A stretch of 64,000 nucleotides of DNA from positions 2,294,001 through 2,358,000 of the forward strand of contig NZ_LT963352.1 of the NCBI RefSeq assembly GCF_900236475.1, in the 5' to 3' direction. A program made the translations under genes and the position numbers. This DNA is from Streptomyces chartreusis NRRL 3882 (GTDB lineage: Bacteria > Actinomycetota > Actinomycetes > Streptomycetales > Streptomycetaceae). Positions 15,593-24,749 of the stretch are shown here, piece by piece. The notes beneath the pieces were generated by a model. The model saw only the letters and a list, made by a program, of their open reading frames with translations, had not been told where the DNA came from and made no database searches. The number at the start of each line of letters is the position of its first letter. The stretch's first letter is position 1.

Positions 15593-16986
15593 TTGGCCGC
15601 CTCCTCGTTCTCGTTCAGGGCCGCGGCTGCGGTGTCCTCGGTGGTGTCGGCGTCCTCGGCGGTCTCCGCGTCGCCCGCCTCGTCGGCGACGGGCTCGTAG
15701 ACGAGCACCGCGCGGTTGTCGGGCCGCAGGCGGGCCTTGGCGACCTCCTGGACCTCCTCGGCCGTCACCTCCAGCACGCGCTGCACGGCGGTCAGGGCGA
15801 GCTGCGGGTCGCCGAACAGGACGGCGTACCGGCACAGTTCGTCGGCGCGGCCGGCGACCGTGCCCAGCCGGTCCAGCCACTCGCGCTCCAACTGGGCCTG
15901 GGCGCGCTCCATCTCCTCGGCCGTGGGGCCCTCATCGGCGAACCGGGCGAGCTCCTCGTCGATGGCCGACTCGATGACCGGGACCTCCACGTCACCGGAC
16001 GTCTTCACGTCCAGCCACCCCAGGGAGGGCGCCCCGGCGAGCCGCAGCAGGCCGAAGCCGGCCGCCACGGCCGTACGGTCCCGCCGCACCAGACGGTTGT
16101 ACAGGCGGGAGGACTCGCCGCCGCCGAGGACGGTCAGGGCCAGGTCGGCCGCGTCGCACGCGCGCGTGCCGTCGTGCGGCAGTCGGTAGGCGGCCATCAG
16201 GGCGCGCGCCGGGACCTCCTCCTCGACGACCTCGCGCAGCTGCTCGCCGATGATCTCCGGCAGCGTGCCGTCCCGGGGCGCGGGCTTGCCGTCGTGGCCG
16301 GGAATGGAGCCGAAGTACTTCTCCACCCAGGCCAGGGTCTGCTCCGGGTCGATGTCGCCGACGACGGAGAGCACGGCGTTGTTCGGCGCGTAGTAGGTGC
16401 GGAAGAACGCGCGCGCGTCCTCCAGGGTGGCCGCGTCCAGGTCGGCCATCGAACCGATCGGGGTGTGGTGGTAGGGGTGGCCCTCCGGGTAGGCGAGGGC
16501 GGTCAGCTTCTCGAAGGCGGTGCCGTAGGGGACGTTGTCGTAGCGCTGGCGGCGCTCGTTCTTGACGACGTCCCGCTGGTTCTCCATCGACTCGTCGTCG
16601 AGGGCGGCCAGCAGGGAGCCCATGCGGTCGGCCTCCAGCCAGAGGGCGAGCTCCAGCTGGTGGGCGGGCATCGTCTCGAAGTAGTTGGTCCGCTCGAAGC
16701 TGGTGGTGCCGTTCAGCGAGCCGCCCGCGCCCTGGACGAGCTCGAAGTGGCCGTTGCCCTTCACCTGGGCGGAACCCTGGAACATCAGGTGCTCGAAAAG
16801 GTGAGCCAGGCCGGTACGCCCCTTGACTTCGTGGCGCGAGCCGACGTCGTACCAGAGGCACACCGCCGCGACCGGGGTCAGGTGGTCCTCGGAGAGCACC
16901 ACGCGCAGGCCGTTGGCCAGGCGGTGCTCGGTCGCTGTCAGGCCCCCGGAGCCTGCCTGGGCTGTGGCCGTGTGACCCATGGGCAT
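15589..16986 (-). CDS. M16-family zinc metallopeptidase, catalytic subunit
   Basis: 465 residues from ATG 16986 with AAGGGA six bases upstream (a second ATG lies two codons in). The inverted zinc motif HxxEH is intact as HLFEH (His62, Glu65, His66), and the downstream zinc glutamate lies in the ENQRDVVKNERRQRYD segment (about 135-150). The C-terminal M16 half carries GGGESSRLYNRLVRRDRTAV. The last 35 residues are a low-complexity Asp/Glu/Thr/Ala tail. Together with the following inactive paralogue it should form a heterodimeric clamshell protease acting on peptides or small proteins. No signal peptide, so cytosolic. A possible -10 (TACAGT) lies about 60 bases upstream on the minus strand, but no good -35. 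Confidence 0.92.
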   Translation of the reverse strand: MPMGHTATAQAGSGGLTATEHRLANGLRVVLSEDHLTPVAAVCLWYDVGSRHEVKGRTGLAHLFEHLMFQGSAQVKGNGHFELVQGAGGSLNGTTSFERTNYFETMPAHQLELALWLEADRMGSLLAALDDESMENQRDVVKNERRQRYDNVPYGTAFEKLTALAYPEGHPYHHTPIGSMADLDAATLEDARAFFRTYYAPNNAVLSVVGDIDPEQTLAWVEKYFGSIPGHDGKPAPRDGTLPEIIGEQLREVVEEEVPARALMAAYRLPHDGTRACDAADLALTVLGGGESSRLYNRLVRRDRTAVAAGFGLLRLAGAPSLGWLDVKTSGDVEVPVIESAIDEELARFADEGPTAEEMERAQAQLEREWLDRLGTVAGRADELCRYAVLFGDPQLALTAVQRVLEVTAEEVQEVAKARLRPDNRAVLVYEPVADEAGDAETAEDADTTEDTAAAALNENEEAAK

Positions 16987-17381
16987 GTACGTCCCTTCGA
17001 TCGCGGCGCGGTCGCTCGAACCGCGGTTTTCCTGGCGAGTCCTGCCACTGTATGCAAGCGTGCGGGGCCCTGGTGAAGTTCCCGGGGGGCGTACGCGGAG
17101 AGCGAGAGCGGGAAGCGTCCGCAGGCGGTGTGCGGTGGTGACGGCGCGCCTGGCCCGGGGCCGGCGAACGACCGGCGAAAGACCTCGGACCGGCCGGCCC
17201 GCGGCAGTCCCCCGACAGCGTCCCCGTCCGCCGCACCGGCCCGGCGAGCGGCACCCGCGGGACGGGGCCGAACCCCTGCCGGTGAGGCCGTGGACCGGGT
17301 CCTGGTCCCGGTTGTCAGTGCGGCGGTCCACAATGGTCGGCGTCAGATCTCGTTCAACGCTTCAGCAAGGAGCCGGCAGCG
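16987..17381. promoter_or_regulatory. Divergent intergenic region between M16 operon and parC
   Basis: About 395 bases with no convincing gene on either strand. It must contain the promoters of both flanking transcripts. A candidate TACAGT -10 for the M16 operon is at 17047-17052 (minus strand); TTGTCA at 17312-17317 could be part of the parC promoter but lacks a -10 at proper spacing. GGAG of the parC ribosome site is at 17370-17373. Nothing else stands out. Confidence 0.4.
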
Positions 17382-19838
17382 ATGGCCCGCCGCAGCACGA
17401 AGACCCCGCCGCCCGACGACTCGTACGAGGAGAGAATCCTCGACATCGACGTCGTCGACGAGATGCAGGGCTCCTTCCTCGAGTACGCGTACTCGGTCAT
17501 CTACTCCCGCGCCCTGCCCGACGCGCGCGACGGCCTCAAGCCGGTGCACCGCCGCATCGTCTACCAGATGAACGAGATGGGCCTGCGCCCCGAGCGCGGG
17601 TACGTCAAGTGCGCCCGCGTCGTCGGCGAGGTGATGGGCAAGCTGCACCCGCACGGCGACTCGTCGATCTACGACGCCCTCGTGCGCATGGCCCAGCCCT
17701 TCTCGATGCGCGTCCCCCTGGTCGACGGCCACGGCAACTTCGGCTCGCTGGGCAACGACGACCCGCCGGCGGCCATGCGGTACACCGAGTGCCGGATGGC
17801 CGAGGCGACGAGCCTGATGACGGAGTCGATCGACGAGGACACCGTCGACTTCAACCCGAACTACGACGGCCAGGAGCAGGAGCCGGTGGCGCTGCCTGCC
17901 GCCTTCCCGAACCTCCTGGTCAACGGCGCCTCGGGCATCGCGGTCGGTATGGCCACGAACATGCCGCCGCACAACCTGCGCGAGGTGATCGCCGCAGCCC
18001 GCCACCTGATCAGGTACCCGAACGCCGATCTCGACGCCCTGATGAAGCACGTCCCGGGCCCCGACCTGCCCACCGGCGGCCGCATCGTCGGCCTGTCCGG
18101 CATCCGGGACGCGTACGAGACGGGCCGCGGCACGTTCAAGATCCGGGCGACGGTGTCCGTCGACAACGTGACGGCCCGCCGCAAGGGCCTCGTGGTCACC
18201 GAGCTGCCCTTCACGGTGGGCCCGGAGAAGGTGATCGCCAAGATCAAGGACCTGGTGGGCTCGAAGAAGCTCCAGGGCATCGCCGACGTCAAGGACCTCA
18301 CCGACCGCGAGCACGGTCTGCGCCTGGTCATCGAGATCAAGAACGGCTTCGTGCCGGAGGCGGTCCTGGAGCAGCTGTACAAGCTGACGCCGATGGAGGA
18401 GTCCTTCGGCATCAACAACGTCGCCCTGGTCGACGGCCAGCCGCTCACGCTGGGGCTGAAGGAGCTGCTGGAGGTCTATCTCGACCACCGCTTCGACGTC
18501 GTGCGGCGGCGCTCGGAGTTCCGCCGCGGCAAGAAGCGTGACCGGCTGCATCTGGTCGAGGGTCTGCTGACGGCCCTGCTGGACATCGACGAGGTCATCC
18601 GCCTCATCCGCTCCAGCGAGAACTCCGCGCAGGCGAAGCAGCGCCTGATGGAGCAGTTCTCGCTGAGCGAGGTGCAGACGCAGTACATCCTCGACACGCC
18701 GCTGCGCCGCCTGACCAAGTACGACCGCATCGAGCTGGAGACGGAGAAGGACCGGCTCAACGCGGAGATCGAGGAGCTGACCCGGATCCTCGACTCGGAC
18801 ACGGAGCTGCGCAAGCTGGTCTCCACCGAACTGGCCACCGTCGCCAAGAAGTTCGGCACCGACCGGCGTACGGTTCTGCTGGAGTCGGGCGGTGCCCCGG
18901 TGGCCACCGTGCCGCTCCAGGTGGCCGACGACCCGTGCCGGGTGCTGCTGTCCTCGACGGGTCTGCTGGCCCGTACGGCGAACGGCGAGCCGTTCGCCGA
19001 GGACGCCGGCGCCAAGCGCGTCAAGCACGACGTGATCATCTCGGCGGTACCTGCCACCGCGCGTGGCGAGGTGGGCGCCGTCACCTCGGCCGGCCGGCTG
19101 CTGCGGCTGAACGTGATCGACCTGCCCCAGCTCCCGGAGTCGATGGCGACCCCGAACCTCGCGGGAGGCGCCCCGCTGGCGGAGTTCGTCTCCCTGGAGG
19201 ACGACGAGACGGTGGTCTGCCTGACGACGCTCGACGAGTCGTCGCCGGGCCTGGCGCTCGGCACGGAACAGGGCGTGGTCAAGCGGGTGGTGCCGGACTA
19301 TCCGTCCAACAAGGAGGAGCTGGAGGTGATCACCCTCAAGGAGGGTGACCGGATCATCGGCGCCGTCGAGCTGCGCACCGGCGAGGAGGACCTGGTCTTC
19401 ATCACCGACGACGCCCAGCTGCTGCGCTTCCAGGCGTCCCAGGTCCGGCCGCAGGGCCGCCCGGCCGGCGGCGTGGCCGGCATCAAGCTCTCCGAGGGCG
19501 CGAAGGTCATCTCGTTCACCGCGGTGGACCCGGCCGTGGACGCCGTGGTCTTCACCGTCGCCGGCTCGCGGGGCACGCTGGACGACTCCGTGCAGACGAC
19601 GGCCAAGATGACCCCGTTCGACCAGTACCCGCGCAAGGGTCGCGCCACCGGCGGCGTCCGCTGCCAGCGGTTCCTGAAGGGCGAGGACTGCCTGTCCCTG
19701 GCCTGGGCGGGCCCGGCCCCGGCGCTCGCGGCGCAGAAGAACGGCACCCCGGCCGACCTCCCGGAGATGGACCCGCGGCGTGACGGCTCGGGCGTGTCCC
19801 TGGCGAAGACGGTGGCGGTGGTGGCGGGGCCGGTCTAG
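17382..19838 (+). CDS. parC: DNA topoisomerase IV subunit A
   Basis: 818 residues. The breakage-reunion domain carries the catalytic Tyr134 in [10 protein letters not shown], and the quinolone-determining region [20 protein letters not shown] (from residue 89) with Ser94 and Asp98 at the GyrA Ser83/Asp87 positions, a drug-sensitive-type pattern. The coiled-coil and tower regions follow (about 340-500), then a C-terminal beta-pinwheel (about 510-800) lacking an obvious gyrase QRRGGKG box. That absence, and the location away from oriC-linked gyrA, point to the topoisomerase IV-like enzyme for chromosome decatenation; its partner parE is in this window about 16 kb away rather than adjacent. A GyrA paralogue cannot be excluded from sequence alone. 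Confidence 0.9.
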   Translation: MARRSTKTPPPDDSYEERILDIDVVDEMQGSFLEYAYSVIYSRALPDARDGLKPVHRRIVYQMNEMGLRPERGYVKCARVVGEVMGKLHPHGDSSIYDALVRMAQPFSMRVPLVDGHGNFGSLGNDDPPAAMRYTECRMAEATSLMTESIDEDTVDFNPNYDGQEQEPVALPAAFPNLLVNGASGIAVGMATNMPPHNLREVIAAARHLIRYPNADLDALMKHVPGPDLPTGGRIVGLSGIRDAYETGRGTFKIRATVSVDNVTARRKGLVVTELPFTVGPEKVIAKIKDLVGSKKLQGIADVKDLTDREHGLRLVIEIKNGFVPEAVLEQLYKLTPMEESFGINNVALVDGQPLTLGLKELLEVYLDHRFDVVRRRSEFRRGKKRDRLHLVEGLLTALLDIDEVIRLIRSSENSAQAKQRLMEQFSLSEVQTQYILDTPLRRLTKYDRIELETEKDRLNAEIEELTRILDSDTELRKLVSTELATVAKKFGTDRRTVLLESGGAPVATVPLQVADDPCRVLLSSTGLLARTANGEPFAEDAGAKRVKHDVIISAVPATARGEVGAVTSAGRLLRLNVIDLPQLPESMATPNLAGGAPLAEFVSLEDDETVVCLTTLDESSPGLALGTEQGVVKRVVPDYPSNKEELEVITLKEGDRIIGAVELRTGEEDLVFITDDAQLLRFQASQVRPQGRPAGGVAGIKLSEGAKVISFTAVDPAVDAVVFTVAGSRGTLDDSVQTTAKMTPFDQYPRKGRATGGVRCQRFLKGEDCLSLAWAGPAPALAAQKNGTPADLPEMDPRRDGSGVSLAKTVAVVAGPV

Positions 19839-19857
19839 AGCCCTGTGCCGGAGGGGC

Positions 19858-20916
19858 TCAGGCAGGCTCGGCCAGGTCCTCCTCCGGGTTCCGTACGTAC
19901 CTCAGGACGCCCCACATGCCGTACTCGTCGGCGTGTGGGGCGTCGCTCCTGCACGCGCCGAGTGCCTTGTCGAGGGCGGGGACGTCGATGCCGGAGCCGA
20001 TGAGGACCAGCTGGGTCAGGCGTTCGCCGCCGGCCGGCCAGGGCTCCGGGTAGAAGCGCAGGAACCGCCCGACGGCGTGGACGGCGTAGCGGTTGCGGAC
20101 GTCGTACGGCCCGAAGTCGACGTAGCCCTTGATCCGGTACAGCCCTTCGGGCCGGCTGTCGAGGAACTCCATCAGCCGGCGCGGGTCGAGGGGCTCCTCC
20201 GACACGAACGACAGGCTGTCGTAGGCGCTGTGCAGGTGCCCGGCGTGGTCGTCCGCGCCGTGCTCGTGCAGGTCGTCGAAGGACAGCTGCCCGATGCGTT
20301 CCTCGCTCGGCCGGCAGTCGAAGAGGAACTCGGGGTCGATCCGGCCGTAGGAGGCCGGGACGACGGCGGCGCGGTCGACGAGGGAGCCGACCAGCCCGAG
20401 GACGCGTTCGCCGTCGGCCGCCCGGTCGAGCTTGTTGACCACGACGAGATCGGCCAGCGCGAGGTGCCGGTCGATCTCCGGATGCCTGGACCGGGTGTCG
20501 TCGAACTCGGCGGCGTCGACGACCTCGACCAGACCGCCGTACACGATTCCCGGGTGCTCGCTGGCGAGCACCATCCGCACGAGTTCCTGCGGCTCGGCCA
20601 GCCCGCTGGCCTCGATGACGATGACGTCGATGCCGAGGGAGGGTTCCGCGAGCCGTTCCAGGTACTGGTCCAGCTCGCTCGCGTCGACGGCACAGCACAG
20701 ACACCCGTTGCCGAGCGAGACCGTCGAGTCGCCGAGTGCTCCCGCCACGGCCATCGCGTCGATCTCGATGGCCCCGAAGTCGTTGACGATGGCGCCGATA
20801 CGGCTGCCGCCGCTGCGGTGGAGGAGGTGGTTGAGCAGTGTGGTCTTTCCCGAGCCGAGGAATCCGGCCAGGACGACGACCGGGATCTGCTGCGGTTTCG
20901 GGCTCGGCAGGCTCAC
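19858..20916 (-). CDS. CobW/COG0523 GTPase (putative metallochaperone)
   Basis: 352 residues. P-loop GFLGSGKT at 18-25, the COG0523 metal site C72-L-C-C75 (GNGCLCC), and NKLD at 161-164 for guanine recognition; the CobW C-terminal domain spans about 250-340. A His-rich stretch between them (HEHGADDHAGHLH, about residues 217-229) is typical of zinc-handling members. COG0523 proteins insert or deliver metal (often zinc under scarcity) to client enzymes using GTP. I looked for a Zur-type palindrome in the 200-base upstream gap and saw none, so zinc control is not supported. The gene is convergent with parC: stop codons are 19 bases apart with no obvious terminator between them. Confidence 0.88.
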   Translation of the reverse strand: MSLPSPKPQQIPVVVLAGFLGSGKTTLLNHLLHRSGGSRIGAIVNDFGAIEIDAMAVAGALGDSTVSLGNGCLCCAVDASELDQYLERLAEPSLGIDVIVIEASGLAEPQELVRMVLASEHPGIVYGGLVEVVDAAEFDDTRSRHPEIDRHLALADLVVVNKLDRAADGERVLGLVGSLVDRAAVVPASYGRIDPEFLFDCRPSEERIGQLSFDDLHEHGADDHAGHLHSAYDSLSFVSEEPLDPRRLMEFLDSRPEGLYRIKGYVDFGPYDVRNRYAVHAVGRFLRFYPEPWPAGGERLTQLVLIGSGIDVPALDKALGACRSDAPHADEYGMWGVLRYVRNPEEDLAEPA

Positions 20917-21117
20917 CGTGCGACCTCTCTCACGCCGACGCGTGCACCGGCTCGCGTTCCCGGCACACGTACGAGGATGGGATGCCGCCCCAGGATACGA
21001 GCCGTGGGAATCACGGCGAGGTGAACGATCGTCAGCAGCACTCGCAGGCAGGTGTTGGGCATGTGCGCAGGGCGCGGAACACCCCAGCCCGTGGTGACAT
21101 GGGGCGTCGACGGGCCC

Positions 21118-22278
21118 TCAGGCAGGCACGGGTGCGGGCGCCTCCGGTCCCACATAACGCGCCACCGGCCTGATGATCTTCGTGTCCTCCGCCTGTTCCA
21201 GGATGTTGGCGCTCCAGCCCACCACACGCGCGGCGGCGAAGGTCGGTGTGAACATCTCGCGGGGCAGGCCGCAGAGTTCCATGACCACGCCCGCGTAGTA
21301 CTCGACGTTGGTGTGGAGCTCACGGCCGGGCTTCAGCTCCGCCAGGATCGCCTCGACGTGCCGTTCGACCTCCACGGCGAAGTCCACCCGCGGACCGCCG
21401 AACCCCTGGGCGACCTCGCGCAGCATCCGCGACCGCGGGTCCTCCGTGCGGTAGATCGCGTGCCCGAAGCCCATGATGCGCTCACCGGCGAGCACCCGCT
21501 GCCGGACCCAGGAGTCGATACGGTCCGGGCTGCCGATCGCGTCCAGGGTGTCCAGCGCACGACTGGGCGCACCCCCGTGCAGCGGCCCCGACAGCGCCGC
21601 CACCGCACCGGCGAGGCACGCCGCCACGTCCGCACCCGTCGACGCGATGACCCGCGCCGTGAATGTTGACGCGTTGAATCCATGATCAATGGTTGAAATC
21701 AGGTATTGCTCGATCGCCCGTGCGTGCTGCTCGGTCGGCACCGAACCGGTCAGCATGTACAGGTAGTTGGCCGCGTACGACAGGTCCTCGCGCGGCTCCA
21801 CCGGCTCGAGCCCTTTCCCCAGTCGGTGCAGCGCGGTGAGCAGCGTGGGTACGGCCGCGGTCGCCTCGATGGTGTCCTGCCGACGCCGGCCGGCTTCGAT
21901 GTCGTACACGGGCCGGAAGCCCTTGGCCGCGCCCAGCAGCGACAGCGCCGTGCGCATCCCGGCGAGCGGGCCGGAGCGCCCGCCGGCGGCCGCGATGGCC
22001 GGCAGGGCCGCTCGCACCTCGTCGGGCAGCCGCCGCAGCGCCGCGGTCTCCGCGGCGAAGGCCGCGCTCTGCCCGGCGTCCGGCAGTTCGCCGTGCACGA
22101 GCAGGTGCCAGACGTCCTCGAAGGCGCGGGTCCGCGCGAGGTCGACGGCGGAGTACTGCCGGTAGTGGTAGAAGCCCTCGACGCCACGGACGTCACCGAT
22201 CCGGGTGTCGGTGACGACGACACCGGCGAGTCCCCGTGGTGCATCGATGAGAGCGGCTGCGGACCTGTTGACGGACAT
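21118..22278 (-). CDS. Citrate synthase (citrate synthase 2 type) with Glu in place of the catalytic Asp
   Basis: 386 residues from ATG 22278, with GGGAGG seven bases upstream; the open frame extends further but without such a site. Type II/III citrate synthase fold: His199 (IDHGFNAST), catalytic His234 (GPLHGG) and His273 (FGHAIYR), then R/DPR binding residues. The third catalytic residue, normally the Asp of NVD, is Glu326 here (HTNVEYYAGVV). The protein should still bind oxaloacetate and acyl-CoA and may be a slow citrate or methylcitrate synthase; true activity is uncertain. It is divergent from a second citrate-synthase-like gene that keeps the Asp and has a DNA-binding N-terminus, with a palindromic AT-rich promoter between. 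Confidence 0.9.
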   Translation of the reverse strand: MSVNRSAAALIDAPRGLAGVVVTDTRIGDVRGVEGFYHYRQYSAVDLARTRAFEDVWHLLVHGELPDAGQSAAFAAETAALRRLPDEVRAALPAIAAAGGRSGPLAGMRTALSLLGAAKGFRPVYDIEAGRRRQDTIEATAAVPTLLTALHRLGKGLEPVEPREDLSYAANYLYMLTGSVPTEQHARAIEQYLISTIDHGFNASTFTARVIASTGADVAACLAGAVAALSGPLHGGAPSRALDTLDAIGSPDRIDSWVRQRVLAGERIMGFGHAIYRTEDPRSRMLREVAQGFGGPRVDFAVEVERHVEAILAELKPGRELHTNVEYYAGVVMELCGLPREMFTPTFAAARVVGWSANILEQAEDTKIIRPVARYVGPEAPAPVPA

Positions 22279-22313
22279 GTCTTCCTCCCTGGACTTGATT
22301 TGACTGTCCATGG

Positions 22314-22347
22314 TTGACTCTACTTGTGTCAATATTGATTGAATCAA
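22314..22347. promoter_or_regulatory. AT-rich nested palindromes between divergent citrate synthases
   Basis: TTGAC-N9-GTCAA (22314-22332), the perfect palindrome TCAATATTGA (22329-22338) and the overlapping odd-centre palindrome TTGATTGAATCAA (22335-22347) together give four or five TTGA/TCAA half-sites, strikingly AT-rich for this genome. A TTGACT copy also occurs at 22299-22304. It is placed for one factor to control both divergent genes; the neighbouring HTH-citrate synthase is the obvious candidate. Confidence 0.65.
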
Positions 22348-22379
22348 TACATCAGTCGATGGTCCGCTAGACGGATACG

Positions 22380-23648
22380 GTGACCCCCATGCGCGATCAA
22401 GAATTCGCCCCCCTCGACGCGGAACGGCGGCTGAGCACCAAGGAGGCCGCCGAGCTGCTCGGCGTGAAGCCGGAGACCGTGTACGCGTACGTGAGCCGCG
22501 GTCAGCTCAGCAGCCGACGGGTGACCGGTGGCCGGGGCAGCACCTTCGACGCCGGGGAGGTCGAGGCGCTCGCCCGGCGCAACAGGCGGGAGAGCGCGGG
22601 GAGTTCACCCTCCGGGGGTGAGTTGTCCGTACGGACCCGCATCACGCTCATCGAGAGCGACCGCTACTACTACCGCGGTGTCGACGCGGTCGACCTGGCC
22701 ACCCGGCACACCTACGAGGAGGTCGCCGAGTGGCTGTGGACCGGCCGGATGCGGCCGGGCAACACGTTCACCGCACCGGCCGCCCCGGTCGCCGTGGCCC
22801 GCCGCGCCGTCGACGCGCTGCCCGAACACGCCACGCCCACGGACTTGCTGCGCGTCGCGACGATCGCCGCCGCGACCGCCGACCCGCTGCGCTTCGACCT
22901 CTCCGAGGACGCCGTGCTCGGCACCGCGCGCACCCTCATTCCCACGCTGGTCTCCGCCCTGCCTCCGGCGTGGCGCGACCGCCGGGACGAGGGCCCCCTG
23001 GCCCACCGCCTGTGGACGCGGCTGTCACCGCACAAGGACCCCGACGAGGCGTCCCTGCGTGCCCTGGACGCCGCCCTCGCCCTCCTCGTCGACCACGACC
23101 TGGCCGCCTCCACGCTCGCGGTGCGCGTCGCCGCGTCGGCCCGTGCCCACGCCTACGCGGCGGTCTCCGCGGGACTCGGCGTGATCGAGGGCCCGCTGCA
23201 CGGCGCGGCCAGCGGGCTCGCGCACCGGCTGCTCCAGGACGTGCTCGACCAGGGCGACGCGGCGCCGGTGATCGCGGACGAACTGCGCGCCGGCCGCCGT
23301 ATCCCGGGGCTCGGCCACCGGCTCTACCCGGGCGAGGATCCACGCGCGCGTGCCCTGTTCGCCCTCCTGGAGCAGATCCCGCGCGCGGAACCCGCCCTCC
23401 TCGCGGCCCGGGACATCGTCGAGACCACCGCCCGCCACGCCCCGCTGCACGCCAACGTCGACCTGGCGCTCGCCGTGCTCACCACGTCCTGCGGCATGCC
23501 CCCGACCGCGGGCGAGACGATCTTCGCGGTGGCTCGCACGGCGGGCTGGATCGCCCACGCCCTGGAGGAGTACGGCGAGCGCCCGCTGCGCATGCGCCCG
23601 AGCGGTCTCTACACGGGTCCGAAGCCGCCACAGCCACTGCCGGAGTAG
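22380..23648 (+). CDS. Citrate synthase-like protein with N-terminal helix-turn-helix
   Basis: 422 residues from GTG 22380 (ATG 22389 is equally possible; neither has a strong ribosome site). Residues 17-66 are a MerR/excisionase-type winged helix (LSTKEAAELLGVKPETVYAY, then the wing SSRRVTGGRGSTF), which usually reads DNA. From about residue 85 the citrate synthase fold begins; all three catalytic positions are kept: His274 (GPLHG), His313 (GLGHRLYP), Asp361 (HANVD). The fusion suggests a metabolite-sensing regulator or an enzyme that also autoregulates. It lies head-to-head with another citrate synthase across TTGA/TCAA palindromes. Similar HTH-citrate synthases occur in many actinomycetes, generally uncharacterised. 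Whether it makes citrate is unknown. Confidence 0.88.
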   Translation: MTPMRDQEFAPLDAERRLSTKEAAELLGVKPETVYAYVSRGQLSSRRVTGGRGSTFDAGEVEALARRNRRESAGSSPSGGELSVRTRITLIESDRYYYRGVDAVDLATRHTYEEVAEWLWTGRMRPGNTFTAPAAPVAVARRAVDALPEHATPTDLLRVATIAAATADPLRFDLSEDAVLGTARTLIPTLVSALPPAWRDRRDEGPLAHRLWTRLSPHKDPDEASLRALDAALALLVDHDLAASTLAVRVAASARAHAYAAVSAGLGVIEGPLHGAASGLAHRLLQDVLDQGDAAPVIADELRAGRRIPGLGHRLYPGEDPRARALFALLEQIPRAEPALLAARDIVETTARHAPLHANVDLALAVLTTSCGMPPTAGETIFAVARTAGWIAHALEEYGERPLRMRPSGLYTGPKPPQPLPE

Positions 23649-23682
23649 GCAGGGGCGGGCCGGAAATGAGCCGCGGCCCAAC

Positions 23683-23701
23683 TCAGGTTAGGCTCACCTC
23701 T
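23683..23701 (+). promoter_or_regulatory. Iron box (DmdR/IdeR-type operator) abutting a start codon
   Basis: TCAGGTTAGGCTCACCTCT matches the iron-box consensus TTAGGTTAGGCTCACCTAA at 16 of 19 positions. It ends directly before the GTG start of the [2Fe-2S] protein gene. TAGGCT inside it sits at the right place for a -10 of a leaderless transcript, which would put the operator over the promoter. Confidence 0.88.
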
Positions 23702-24646
23702 GTGAGTACGTGCTCAAGCGTCTCCCGTGACTCCGACGAGCCCGTTTCGGGAACCGCGGCCACCGCGAGGACCTGGCTGTTGCTGGAACAGCCCGGTCCG
23801 TGGGGTGCCAAGGCGCTCACTTCGAGCCACCTGGACCCCGCGCTGGGCCGTGCCCTGGAGGCGGCCGCGAAGGACACGGGCGTGCGGATCGTGCTCATCC
23901 GCCGCCCCGGTCGCCACGCGGACCGCCGGATGCCCGCCACCCGCCGGGTGTACGCGGCCCACACCGTTCCGGGAAACGTGTGGCTGCACGGCGCCACGAC
24001 CTCGGACCCCGGGCAGCTCCTGGGTCTCGACTTCGCCGCACTCGGCCGGGGCGACCACGGCACCTTCGACACGGTGCTCGGCGGACGGCCCCACGACGGC
24101 GATCCGCTCGCCCTGGTCTGCACCAACGGCAAGCGCGACCGCTGCTGCGCGCTCCTCGGCCGCCCTCTCGCGGCCGAACTCGCCACGTCCGGGGTCGAGG
24201 GCGTCTGGGAGGTCACCCATCTGGGTGGTCACCGCTTCTCCCCGACGGTGCTGGTGCTGCCGTACGGATACGCGTACGGCCGGGCCGAGGCGCACACCCT
24301 CAAGGAGGTCCTGCACGGCGCGCGGGAGGGCCGGATCGTCGTGGAGGGGTGCCGGGGCAGCTCCGCCTGGGAACGGCCCGGCCAGGCGGCCGAGCTCGCC
24401 GTGCGCGCCAGGACCGGCGAGTACGCCGCGGAGGCGCTGAGCGTCGTACGGACCGCCGGCGCCGCCCCGCGCTGGGAGGTGACCGTCGCCCACGCCGACG
24501 GGCGCCGCTGGCGGGTCGAGGTGGCCCAGGGCGCGGCCCTGCCGCCCCGGCCGGAGAGCTGCGGAGCAGCAGTCCTCGGTTCGCCCGCGCGGATGGAAGT
24601 GGTGGCGGTGCACGAGGTGAGGGTGACGGCGGCACTCGCCAGCTGA
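23702..24646 (+). CDS. Sucrase/ferredoxin-like protein, Apd1/Aim32-type thioredoxin-fold [2Fe-2S] protein
   Basis: 314 residues from GTG 23702, the first in-frame start after the upstream stop and immediately after an iron box. The thioredoxin-like ferredoxin domain shows a C-x8-C pair (Cys140 and Cys149 in CTNGKRDRCC) followed by H-x3-H (His173 and His177 in HLGGHRF). This is the ligand arrangement described for the bis-histidinyl non-Rieske [2Fe-2S] proteins Apd1 and Aim32, so a two-Cys two-His cluster is expected. No membrane or signal segment. No ribosome site precedes the GTG, consistent with a leaderless mRNA. The iron box suggests expression under iron starvation, perhaps as an electron donor in siderophore-iron release; that role is inference. 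Confidence 0.85.
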   Translation: MSTCSSVSRDSDEPVSGTAATARTWLLLEQPGPWGAKALTSSHLDPALGRALEAAAKDTGVRIVLIRRPGRHADRRMPATRRVYAAHTVPGNVWLHGATTSDPGQLLGLDFAALGRGDHGTFDTVLGGRPHDGDPLALVCTNGKRDRCCALLGRPLAAELATSGVEGVWEVTHLGGHRFSPTVLVLPYGYAYGRAEAHTLKEVLHGAREGRIVVEGCRGSSAWERPGQAAELAVRARTGEYAAEALSVVRTAGAAPRWEVTVAHADGRRWRVEVAQGAALPPRPESCGAAVLGSPARMEVVAVHEVRVTAALAS

Positions 24647-24749
24647 CCGGTCCGCCGACCGCGGTCCGGACCGCCTCCTCAAGCATTGATCAAGAGATCC
24701 ACGCCACACCCGTTACGGCACGTAGGCGGCCCCACGTACCTTCTTGGGT

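Noticed and set aside
20917..21117. Zur box expected upstream of the CobW-like GTPase
   Set aside because: No palindrome resembling the Streptomyces Zur consensus was found in the gap, so zinc regulation is not claimed.
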